Assembly (NCBI GenBank): GCA_037176905.1
Contig: JBBBWG010015779.1
Location: 1 to 64,000, forward strand
Length of the DNA stretch: 64,000 bases
Direction of reading: 5' to 3'
From: Azolla pinnata
Lineage: Eukaryota > Streptophyta > Polypodiopsida > Salviniales > Salviniaceae
In this document: positions 1 through 10,400 of the stretch, piece by piece
Layout of the letters: each line of letters begins with the position of its first letter
Numbering within the stretch: position 1 is the stretch's first letter
The notes under the pieces: generated by a model
The model's input: the letters and a program-made list of their open reading frames with translations, nothing else
Told to the model about the DNA's origin: nothing
The model's database searches: none
Made by a program: the position numbers and the translations under genes

Positions 1-49
1 CCACTTACTCTGTCTCACCTCCTAAATAAGCCAAAAAAAACTAGTAGTA

Positions 50-235
50 GTGTGTGTGGGTGTGTGTTTGTGTGTGTTTGCGTACACATGCACACACACA
101 CACACATACATACAAACACATGCATACACACATGCACACATACATATGCAACCTAAGAGGGAACAAGACCACCTTGTGTCTCTTACCATCCTACACACTA
201 TGCATCCATGCACACATGCATACATATATATGTAG
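50..235. repeat. GT/CA-rich microsatellite
   Basis: A compound simple repeat of GT-rich then CA-rich and CATACATG-type motifs. It lies about 180 bp upstream of the VQ gene start. Open frames read through it on both strands only because the repeat has no stops. The rest of 1-411 is ordinary upstream sequence with a short TTC run near 290-310. Confidence 0.9.
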
Positions 236-411
236 GGTATATGGAGTGCAAGCCCCCCCATTGCTCCCTCATTAGCCCACATTCTTCTCCTTTCTTCTTC
301 TTCTTCTTCTAACTCCATCAGCATCAGCACCCTCCTTCTTGCCCCCATTGTTCAATATTCAGCATTGCATAACCGCGGAGCTGTTCGCATCGCGCTGCGA
401 AGGGGCGGGAG

Positions 412-993
412 ATGGCCCCATCCTCTCGCCCTCGCATTCGGCAGCCTCCTTCGAATGCCACGGCAGCCAAGCCAAACCATCATCAACATCAACATCAACA
501 TCATCAATACCATCATCATCATCATCATCATCGAGATCATCGAGATCATCGAGATCATCATCCCGGGGCTTTCACACCCGGGCGCCGCCGCCAAGTGCGC
601 ATCATCCACATCAAAGGCCCCCGCGTCGTCACGACCGACCCCGCCCGCTTCCGTAGCCTCGTGCAAAGCCTCACCGGCTTCGAGCCGCCTTCGATCGTCG
701 CTAAAACGGAGCCGATCGTAGCCTCCGCTAATTCTAGCTCCGCCGAATCGTCAAGTAACCAGCTCACGGAGCGCCGCGATCGCTCCCTTCGCGCCGCCGA
801 TGCCATTGTCATCAAGCCTCCGCGCGCCGATGATCGTAACAATCTGCGCCCGATTCCGTTGCAGTTGTTAACGCCCCTCGCCTTCCAAGAGCAATTGCAA
901 TTACAACAACTCAACAACAGCAACCAGCACCACCACAGCTACAATGCTTATAGCAACATGCAGATCCACAACAACAACAGCAACAACAACAGC

Positions 994-1046
<53 letters not shown>

Positions 1047-1411
1047 CGATACGAACAATCTATGGATGCCTAACACTACGCCGGCCGATGATGCCGCAAG
1101 TCCCCATCGCCCACAATCGTCGTGCCGTTACAAACGCATGTCAAGCGTCGATCGCAATCGCAGGGGCTTCTGCGTCCCCGATCCCCGCGGCGATGCCCGC
1201 GCCAACGACGACGACGACACGAGCCCTTCGGCATCGACTCCCAGGCTCATAGCCGCCGGCCGATCGATGAAGACGGGCGCCGCTACTCCATCGCAGCCTA
1301 GTGCCGCGTGCACGAGTCGCTGCTCCGTGGCCGATTCGTTGGCGATCTACGGGCCCGACAACTGTAGCAGCAATAGCAGCATCACCAATGGCAACAACAG
1401 CAACAACAACC

Positions 1412-1468
<57 letters not shown>

Positions 1469-1896
1469 GGGGTCACCATAGCTTCGCAAGCAACGGAGCT
1501 ACTAGTGTTAGCTGTAGCACGATGGGCGCCGAGAGCTACATGATCAACAGCCCGACGTCGCTAACGAGCGCGGCTAGCGTAACGACCGCCGCACTCGGGG
1601 GCGACGGCAACTGTAGCGGCGATGCTAGTCGACACTACGACGAGTTCGGCGACGGCGAGAGCGCGAGCGAGTGGGACATCATATATGGGCTCTTGTGCGA
1701 CATTCCCGCGAGCATCGGCCACATCGATAGCTGTTGTGGCATGATGATCCCCCCCCTTCAATCCGGCTTCGGCCACGCGATCACGAACATGGCCAACTTT
1801 GGCGTCCCCAGTTCAACCAGATGCGCCTCGACGCTCCCAGACCAAAACAACCTCCACCGCAATCCCAGCCGAAACATCCCCGCTCGGTTTCTGTAG
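412..1896 (+). CDS. VQ-motif protein with His-rich N-terminus and poly-Asn tracts
   Basis: One open frame of 494 residues, consistent with the usual intronless state of plant VQ genes. The VQ core FxxxVQxLTG is seen at residues 80-89 (FRSLVQSLTG), preceded by a basic stretch, RRRQVRIIHIKGPR. VQ proteins are nuclear or plastid cofactors that bind WRKY factors and are targets of MAP kinases; that is family knowledge. Residues 22-50 are His-rich with RDH repeats. Two long Asn runs are encoded by AAC repeats near 961-1046 and 1393-1467. The protein is longer than most VQ proteins, which are often 100-300 residues, and the extra length is mostly low complexity. The start is the first ATG of the frame; a later start before the VQ core cannot be excluded. 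The C-terminal third has a small conserved-looking patch (EWDIIYGLLCDIP) of unknown role. The WRKY partner is not predictable from sequence. Confidence 0.85.
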
Positions 1897-3000
1897 CCCA
1901 AACAGACAAGTGTTCCTCCTGCGAATCGCAATCGGCTTCAACGATTCTCGATCCCTTCCTCGATTCCCGACCGTCCGTTTGATCAAAACATGCCGTCCTG
2001 AACGTCGCGGCTGTAGTCAGAAAGAAATCGGGATTGCACATCTTTGAACAACTTTCGCTAGCTACTGGGACGACTCACGACGGATTCGCGATGCCCACGT
2101 TCCTCTATAAACTATGCACATGGTGCCGCAATCTTGTGAGATCCGGTATCTCAGTCTAGATATCTTCTCCCTTGAGAATCAAACTCAGCATATCATGTGA
2201 ATAAAAAACAAACAAACGGTGACTCGAACCCCCCTGGTCACTGGTCCGAGGCTTTTTATAATGCATAGACAGCTTGTATTATATCTATGAAAAACATTTT
2301 AGAGCATTCTAGAGCAAGTGAGCGAGCGAGCAAGCACGCATATCTTATCTGGAATCCTCCAAGTGTGTCTTCAAAATGAATGGATGTTATACCTCAACCG
2401 TAAACGTCGTATAAATACTTGCTTCTTGTTTTGACAAGTTTGATAAGCAATTCTCGCCATTTTATCACACATCCATGCATGTACTATTTCCTACTGAGGA
2501 TCAGAATCAAATGCTCACCTTCTTTGCTTGGTGGGCACTTGTTAGAATAAGAGCAGGAAACTAGCAAGATAAACAAATAAAATAAGGAAAACCTGGTTAT
2601 CCGGATTCATGTAAGAACCACCCAAATTCAGAAACCCGAGCTCTTGATCGCTCCGAATCAAAACAACAGATTCAGAGCTTGACGTCTCGATCGATCTGAA
2701 ATTGAACAACGGATTCGGAGCCCGACCTCTTGACCGATCCGAATCTGAACTGGGGGTTCGGAACTTGAGCTCTCGACCGACATCGAATTCAGAACTTGAT
2801 CTATCCGAATCCGACCAACGGATTCTGGAACCCAAGCTCTCGCTCGATGTGAATCTGAACAGCGAATTCGAAAGCTTGAGCTCTCGATCGATCCGAATCT
2901 GAACAACGGAGTCGGAACTCGAGCTCTAATTCAGAGTCGAAACACGTATATATTCCGACTCTAAACCGAACCCTAATAAACAGACACATTAGATTAGAGG
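1897..3000. other. Intergenic, with 43-bp degenerate repeat
   Basis: No coding potential seen. It probably holds the 3' UTR of the VQ gene. The last 370 bases are occupied by the degenerate tandem repeat annotated separately. Confidence 0.7.
2630..2940. repeat. Degenerate ~43-bp tandem repeat
   Basis: About seven imperfect units, each containing a form of GAGCTCTCGATCGATCCGAA followed by TCTGAACAACGGATTCGGA. The spacing between units is about 43 bp, with one longer unit. Divergence between units suggests an old array. No similarity to neighbouring genes was seen. Confidence 0.8.
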
Positions 3001-3212
3001 GGTCTAATTAGCTACTTCTAAATGTATATACATAACATGTGAGGAAGTACTTGAAATTGAAATGTTCTCTCTTAACAGAAGTATTAACAATGTAATTTGT
3101 CTCTTAATAGAAGTATTAACAATGTAATTTGTCCCTTGAAAAGAAGAAGAAGAAGAAGAAGAAGAATCACTAAGTGAAGTTTTAAAACATAGTTTTGTTT
3201 TTTCTTGTGCAG

Positions 3213-3317
3213 AGCTTCCCCCTGCTGCGGAGGAGCTTTTGTGCCCCGGGATTCGCCATTTCCAGCTGTCGCATCCGCAGCGGTACCAAGCATATGCGTT
3301 TCCAGCAGCCATTTTTG
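3213..3317 (+). other. Orphan exon-like segment
   Basis: A GC-rich segment stands out from AT-rich flanks. It is preceded by a pyrimidine tract ending TTGTGCAG and followed by GTAGGC, so it looks like an internal exon. The open frame reads LPPAAEELLCPGIRHFQLSH, then PQRYQAYAFPAAIFG. I do not recognise the family and found no convincing partner exons nearby. It may be a relic exon of a lost gene, an exon captured with the duplicated SF3B5 end downstream, or a true exon of a gene I failed to assemble. Confidence 0.4.
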
Positions 3318-4257
3318 GTAGGCTCTACAACCATCTCTGTCTGTCTCTCTCAATGTTGCATACGCATGCATGTATGCATATATGCACCCAACAAGTGTCT
3401 ATGCGTATCTATGCGTATCTATGCGTATAGACGCAGCATATAGAACAACATGATGCATGCATGCAGACAACCTGAATGTTCTTGTTGTTGAGATTCATGA
3501 GAAGATCTTCGAGTGAGTGGATGCCTACGGTGTCGATGTTGGTCGCGGCTGCAGTGCACATTTAATCCATTGTGAGCATATCGATGTATTTTCAAAGGGT
3601 TTAGGGTACAATGGCATAGTTCATGATCAGATCAGATTCATCAAAACTGCCAGATGGATAGGTCATTACTTGGTCATGTCTTTTAATTTGTCTTCATGCT
3701 ACACAATACAACATACAGTACATTCTGGACAAATTCAGATAAGAAGTATTCGGCACTCATGAGACAGCCAAACTGTATGTCAATTCCATTTTCCTCATTC
3801 GTTCTCTCGATTTCGTCGTCCACCCATCTCAATATCCTGATCAAAATCTCAAAGAGGCCCATTTTTTTGCTTACAGCCATCAGCTCGAATGCTTTCAGGA
3901 CTAAGCTAGAGTAGCACTACATCTTGAATGTTGCACACACTAGCCAAATCAGAATGTAGGACTAATTAGGTAAGCTAGAGTAGGTGCACATACAAGTTCA
4001 ATGTGCAGAATTTTAATAGGGAATTAAATCTACAATTTCTGGCTAAGGGATGATGACCTATAAAAGCGCTTGTAATTGCAGGGATTGGAACTGAAGTAAG
4101 AACTTAGAGCACCGTGGGCAGTGCAGTGATCCGAGTGTGCAAGGCACCAAATATAACTTGACCCTTTTGATATTCTGTAGATTTTGATATTGACTGTTTG
4201 GTTACTGTGGTTCTTTCGTCGAAACAACCTTATACATACATTAACAAGTCTGCCCGG
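3318..4257. other. Intergenic, no gene seen
   Basis: AT-rich sequence with scattered ATGCATGC and TATGCG simple motifs near 3360-3460. Short open frames here show no family features. Confidence 0.6.
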
Positions 4258-4475
4258 CTGTTTGCATATTGCACAGAATGCTTTTGCCCTGTTGTTGTCC
4301 ACCTGAGAAAGAAGAGGACTAAACAGTGGTTTTTGGATTTTATGTGGCAAACCGTTTTTGCTTTTGTTTTGTTAATAGCATATAGAACCAATTTCTATCA
4401 AAGCCAGGATATTTTATGCACTCATTTGGTATGGTGAAGCTGGAATTTTACCATGGAACACCTTGCTTCAGTTAT
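4258..4475 (+). pseudogene. Stray copy of the last exon and 3' end of SF3B5
   Basis: This stretch is closely similar to 6083-6290, which holds the last coding exon of SF3B5, its stop and about 150 bp of downstream sequence. The copy keeps most of the encoded MLLPC...PPEKEED tail and the same stop. It lies upstream of the gene's first exon in the same orientation, so it cannot serve the gene by normal splicing. It is best read as a partial tandem duplication, not a retrocopy, because intronic bases before the exon are also copied. Confidence 0.8.
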
Positions 4476-4997
4476 GACATGGACTCTTTATCTCTTCTCG
4501 CCCCTCCGTGTCCTTCCATCATCGCATTTCATGTTCTTCCCTTCTTCATTTCCATTCTCTTCATGTTTCCATCGTTCTTCTTTTGCAAGTCTCCTGTCTA
4601 AGAAAGGGTCGGCCAGAACTTTGCCTATCTACCTCAACCGGTGATGATATTTGTGAATTTTCAAAAAAAATAAATTTGTTTCCGTGTTAGGCTTCTTTAA
4701 ATCTGTCCTCATTAGAAGCTCTAAATCCTATACCCGGAACTTCAATTATGAGGACAAGTTCAAAGATCAGAACTAGGTTGCTGTTCTGAGTTTTTAAGCT
4801 TTGATATTGTTCTTCTAACTTCTTTTGCACGCATGCAAACTTAGGGTATATGTTCAGTACAAGCTTATTGACCTTTGTGTATTTGATCCCATTCCTAGTG
4901 TCTCAATGGATGTTTCAGATCATCTGTTCATGTCTTATATATGTAGGTACACGTGTGTGACAGATAAAAATCAACATCATCTTCTTCTTCTTTCAAA
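4476..4997. other. Upstream region of SF3B5
   Basis: Pyrimidine-rich and AT-rich sequence, with no coding potential beyond short open frames. It should hold the promoter and 5' UTR of SF3B5; a clear TATA box was not assigned. Confidence 0.5.
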
Positions 4998-6144
4998 ATG
5001 CAGGTAAAAAGATTTGCAGAAGTTCCTTTCATCACCTTACCTGCTTCGTCTTCTTCCTGTCATTCCTTGCCCGTGTCCATGTTGGTGATGCTTGATGGAT
5101 AGATAATTCACGTTGTTTTTGTCGATGGTTTGCAGGCTAGCGACCGTTTTAATATCAACTCTCAGCTTGAGCATCTTCAAGCCAAATACGTTGGAACGGG
5201 CCATGCCGACTTAAACAGATTGTAAGTCTTCCGATAACCAATATTTTTGTTGTGGATCTTGGAATTGCGTACATTCGCATTCTGTGAAGAGAACCACATA
5301 TATCTGTAGGATCATATATGTGTGACTTCTTCCACTTTGATGAGGAATTCTGGTCATGATCTTCTTACTGTGGATGGAAATTGAAATCAATTTATAATCT
5401 GACAGTTAATTCAATGTTACTTGTTTAACATAGGAATATATTTAAGTCTGATTTTTCTTCTAGCACAGTGAAACTAATATTCCCAAAACTTTTGTGAATG
5501 CTTCTATAATGTCAAAGAAATGAGAAAAAAATTTGGACGTTTATCAGTAAAGAGGCTTTAATATGCAACTGTTAAAATGATCTTATACAGGTTTATTGTA
5601 CGATTTGCATGCTATAATGTCGTTTTTTTTGCTTTGGTTGTAGTGAATGGGCAGTAAACATTCAAAGGGATAGTTATGCATCTTACATTGGTCATGATCC
5701 TCTCCTTGCGTACTTCGCTATTGCTGAGAATGAATCGATTGGGAGGGAGCGATATGCCTTCATGCAGGTATATATTAACATAGGTTTCTAATTTATTGGT
5801 CAACTATTGATGGACCCAGAAAAGCACATGGGCATACATGCATGCATGCATGCATCCATCCATCCATCCATGCATGTATCTTACAATTCCTGCATGTCTG
5901 TGATTTTCTTGGAGGGTTACAGAAACATATACAATCACGACTTTGTCAGAAAAGGGGGGAATATATGCATGCATGCAGGTCATGTGTTTGTGCTAGTATA
6001 TATGTATATATTTGTACGTATATATGGTTTAAAGATAGTGCTATAATGAAGGTTTACGGCAAAAGAAAAATATTATGTATGGTTTGTATATTGCAGAGAA
6101 TGCTTTTGCCCTGTGGTTGCCCACCTGAGAAAGAAGAGGACTAA
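4998..6144 (+). CDS. SF3B5: Splicing factor 3B subunit 5 (SF3b10)
   Basis: Four coding exons: 4998-5003, 5136-5221, 5644-5767 and 6097-6144, giving 87 residues, the usual size of this family. Recognised stretches are SDRFNINSQLEHLQAKYVGT, FEWAVNIQRDSYASYIGH, AIAENESIGRER and the MLLPC...PPEKEED tail. SF3B5 is a small core subunit of the U2 snRNP SF3b complex and packs against SF3B1 and SF3B3 during branch-site recognition in the nucleus; this is family knowledge. The first coding exon holds only Met-Gln. All introns have GT-AG ends. The sequence has IGHDPLLAYF where I recall Tyr in place of Asp in other plants, a minor difference that could be real. Intron 3 contains an ATGCATGC/CATCCATC microsatellite near 5838-5875. 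Confidence 0.92.
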
Positions 6145-7140
6145 ACAATGGTTTTCGGATGCAATGTTGCAAAACGTTTTTGCTTTTGTTTTGTTAATGG
6201 CATACAGAACCAATGTCTATCAAAGCCAGGATATTTCATGGACTCATTTGATATGGTGAAGCTGGCATTTGAGTATGGAACATGTGGCTTATCTCCTAAT
6301 TTTAGGCTATTTTGTATAGCTACTTAGCTTTTAATATGCAGAATCCAGTTTCTATTGAAGTCAGCTTACAGAATTTTTTTTTTGACTGATTATTTGGTAT
6401 GTTGCCATTGATGGGTCATTTGCTGAAATTGTGGTGGTTTAGGTGATTTTCATGATGATAAACTTTGGTATATGTGGGCCATTCAAATGCTGTAAGGCCA
6501 TTTGATAGTAGGTTGGAATCTACCTAACTGATTTCTAGGAAGGGAAAGGATAAAAGGAGGGTGTCGAGTCCAAGAGCCCATTCTTGAGTTGGTCTTGCCA
6601 GGACTTGAACCCAGGACCTCTTACTCTGAGGATGGCATGTAGGTAGAAAATCAACGGATCCATTCTCAGAGGGGAGACTTGCAGAAGAAGAAGGATGGGA
6701 ACATGCCGAAGACGAAACATCATAGACACATGCAGATGTACAAATCGAAACTTCCGCAAGCTAATAGAATCTGGGATCTTTTTCTCCATCCCCATGGAAG
6801 CTGCGATCGCCATCATGCCCCTCATCTTCGTCCTTGGGGGCACATTCTATATGTCCATGCTCGATAAAACCTCGTTTGTTGCATCGAGCCTTTCCTTAAC
6901 CACTTCTTCTAATCTAGTCGCAACGATCGCTTCAACTTGCAGTCCTCTCGCTTACTCCTAGCCCCCCATTCCTAATATGCAGACAGGTATCAGGATAGAG
7001 AGAAAAGACGCCCTAACGCCATAGAAGAGCTAGGAATGGCTTCCTCCCAAATTTTAGATTCAGAATTGAAACCAAAAATGAAAGATCAAGCCCCCCCAAT
7101 CATTTAAGTTGTTTCGGGAGATTTTAGGTTGCCTAGATCC
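6145..7140. other. Intergenic with a tRNA-like SINE candidate
   Basis: Contains the 3' UTR of SF3B5 to about 6300. On the minus strand, near 6598-6640, a box-B-like GGGTTCAAGTCC stretch suggests the head of a tRNA-derived SINE. No matching box A was found, so the SINE reading is weak. No gene seen. Confidence 0.4.
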
Positions 7141-7147
7141 CAAACTC

Positions 7148-7266
7148 TAAGCCCCAAACCCCAAACCCCAAACCCCAAACCCTAAACCCTAAACCCTAAA
7201 CCCTAAACCCTAAACCCTAAACCCCAAACCCTAAACCCCAAACCCTAAACCCTAAACCCTAAACCC
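7148..7266. repeat. Interstitial telomere-like tract (CCCTAAA)n
   Basis: About 16 heptamers of CCCTAAA mixed with CCCCAAA variants, which is the plant telomere repeat on the C-rich strand. It ends about 170 bp before the start codon of the THO6-like gene. Short telo-boxes (AAACCCTAA) are known promoter elements in plants, but this tract is far longer than such a box. Confidence 0.95.
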
Positions 7267-7437
7267 ATATGACAGTTGAAGAGAGATTGTGCCCAAATTC
7301 CATATCATCCATTTCAAGTTTCAAACACTCTTCTTGAAAGAAACACAAAACAAAAAGAAGGAAGGAAACATAAGAAGAAGAAGAAGAAGAAGAAGAAAGA
7401 AGAAGAAGAAGACAACAGAAGAGAGCAGGAAGAAGCT

Positions 7438-10400
7438 ATGGTGTTCCATCACGGTCTCAGGGATGCTAGGGCCTGGGACGAGGGCTCATACATGGCCTTC
7501 CTCAGAGCACAGAGAGTCGCCTCTACGCGCACCGTGTTCGCTGCCAGACTTGGACCTCCTCCTCCTCCTCATCAGCAGATACAGGGCCCGCTGCAGGAGC
7601 AGCTCATCTCTGTTGCTTCCAGCGATGGGAGCGTCTCCCTCTACTCCCTCCCTCGCCTCTTTCGTGAGCAGGTACGTCTTCGCACCGTTGCCCATCTCAT
7701 TTCCTTCCGAGAAATGTCTGATGCACGTTAGCATGAATTTTTTTTCTAGTTATTCATATGCCTGGGACGAGAACATGGAAGGGGCAATTCCCACTTCTCA
7801 TGACCTCTGCGAATCTCGCTCTCTTCTCCTTGGGTATGCCTTCCAGCTTGAAGAAGGAGAAGGGAGAGGAGGAGGGAGAGTAGAGGAGATATGCCCAATC
7901 TGTTCGTAGCTCAGTTGGTAATGTTGCACCGTCGAGATCAAGAGGTCATGCATTGAGCCCCTACATACAGTCGAGACATCTAGCAACGGGGGTGGCTAAA
8001 ATCAAATAGTTGAAATAATTGACATCATAATCTACAGCATATTTTATCTTCCTTTTTCTTGTTAGAGGTTTTGCACAAATTGCGAGCAGCATGAATTCCG
8101 TATTGGGTAGTTTGGTTTAATGGATTGTGTTAGTCCTTCGATTTGATGACTTATGCACTGCTCTGAAATTTGTTTCTGTTTTGTGTATTTGCAGACTTTA
8201 CACGCTGATATTGAAGAATTGCAACAGTAATTTCTGGAGCCTTCGTCAATAGTTAAGCTTCTTGATCTGTCAGTGGTTGAATGGTCCATAGGCTCGCTTA
8301 CGTGCTATCAATGGTTCACATTTTTTCCAGGGTATTAAATCCGTCCGTGGTGTTGGCCAGTCACAATGGGCCAGCTTATGATCTCCAATTCTATGGTGAA
8401 GGGAATAGTGTAATCCTTTTCAGGTATCAGGTCTCCTCTATTTTGCCCGTACATTTGTTTTAAATTTTTGTGGGGTAATAATCATCTTGGTTTCTACAGC
8501 TGTGGTGATGATGGTAGAATACAAGGTTGGCATTGGGAACATGTACTAGATGCAGCTATTTCTGGAAGTGGAAATGGTAGCTGAGCATGAGCATAATCTG
8601 CACATTCTCTGTATTCCGTTCACCTTTCTTGCGTTTGGAATCACATCTGCCTCTGATGTATACTCACGAATGTTTCCTACAGATACACCCCTGAAGCCAG
8701 ATATCATCTTGACTAATCCCCAGCAAAAGTATGTGTTTTTTATTGTTAGAGGCTGTACATGAACGTTTATGTGAAGGGCAACTGTCAATGTCACTATGAG
8801 ATGATCACTCTATTGTAAATGATATTTTAGGGGCTCCAGAGGTTCTTTGGCTCCCATTCCAGAATCAAATGCCATTGCTCCTAATTCACAGGTATTTTCC
8901 TTCAGGATGCTTCCTGGAAATCGCATGGAAACCTCAGAATGTTATTTTTTGGCTATGGTTGCATACAGAGGAAACAGAGTATTAGCTGCTTACCGGGTTA
9001 GAAGTAACAACGAACAAGAAGATGGAAATCGTATTGACCCATATTCTAATGCATGGTCCCAATTTACATTGTTCTTACAATCTACTCCACATTCTATCAT
9101 ACTGCTTAAGGTGTGTATATCACTGGGTACACCGTTTCTGGACAATCATGTTAGTAGATGGAAATTGCATTGACCCATATCCTTATGCATGGTTCCAATT
9201 TACAATATTCCTACAATCCACTCCACATTCTATCATACTACTTAAAGTGTATATATGACTCCGTACACTGTTTCTGAACAATTTCAATTCCATTTTTAAT
9301 ATGCTCAACAGTTAAGTCAAATGCCTGAGCATTTAAGTCATTTTCCTTTCTGTGAATGGAAAGTGACCCTATAGAAATGCAGCATCTGTTTAGTTGACCC
9401 AGTCTATGAGATCTTTATGGAAGTAATTTATTAGTCTTATTTGAGTGTATTTTTATGGCATTCTCTTTGCTTGTGGTTGTATTCAAGTTATCACAATTCC
9501 AATCTACTTATTTCTTGGAAGGTAGGATGGACACATTTACTCGGCCACAGGTTCTGGACATGCTTACTGTTGGGATATAGTAAGTTAGTTTTAATGCTCA
9601 TCAGATATTTGTGTTACTAGTAGAAATTCCTGGGATTGATCATACTTGCTTTATAGGAGCGAGAGAAAATAATCACGACTTTTGAAGGACACTCTGACTA
9701 TCTGCATTGTATATGCTCAAAGCCATCTCAGAAACAGGCAGGTTTAGTGTCAAGTGTCTGTTTTCATGTAAAGTTGCGCCATTGGCAAGGTCAGTATATT
9801 TTGGGTATTCTTTTTAAGTGGTGGCTCTGTAGGTGATAACTGGATCTGAGGATGGAACAGCTCGCATTTGGGGTACAGATCTTTCTGGAAGTATTTAAGG
9901 ATTTTGATGGGTTTTCCAAATTGCACTTTTAAGCATTTACTGATTTCAGCATTTATGTTGAACAGACTGCAGAAGTGCAACATGTGTTGCGATTCTAGAT
10001 CCTTGTAAAGCTGTTAGGCTATCAAAAACTCCAAAGGAAAAACTTTCTTGGATCAGTTGCGTTGCACTTGACTTGAGTGAAAAATGGCTGGTAAATTATC
10101 AGGACATTTGCTTCTTCAAACATCCATAGCTTCTAGTTTTTTATCTGTTTTCAGTTGGGTTCACAACTTTGAGCTCTTCTTTTTTTCTATGCATCATGCT
10201 TCTATGTTGATTAAGAAAAATACTTTTGACAGTTAATTTGTTGCAACTGTAAACATGTTTAAATTGGTTCAGTTTGGTTACATCAATGATTTAATCTTGT
10301 GAGGTTTCTGTAAATGGACCTGAAACCTTGGACACCATGTGCCATGTTTTATCTGACTTAATCATGATCCTCAGTGGAATTCTTCTTGCCTTTCTTGAAA

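Noticed and set aside
2210-2250. tRNA-like box B on the minus strand (GGGGTTCGAGTCACC)
   Set aside because: No box A at a usable distance and no cloverleaf, so neither tRNA nor SINE is supported.
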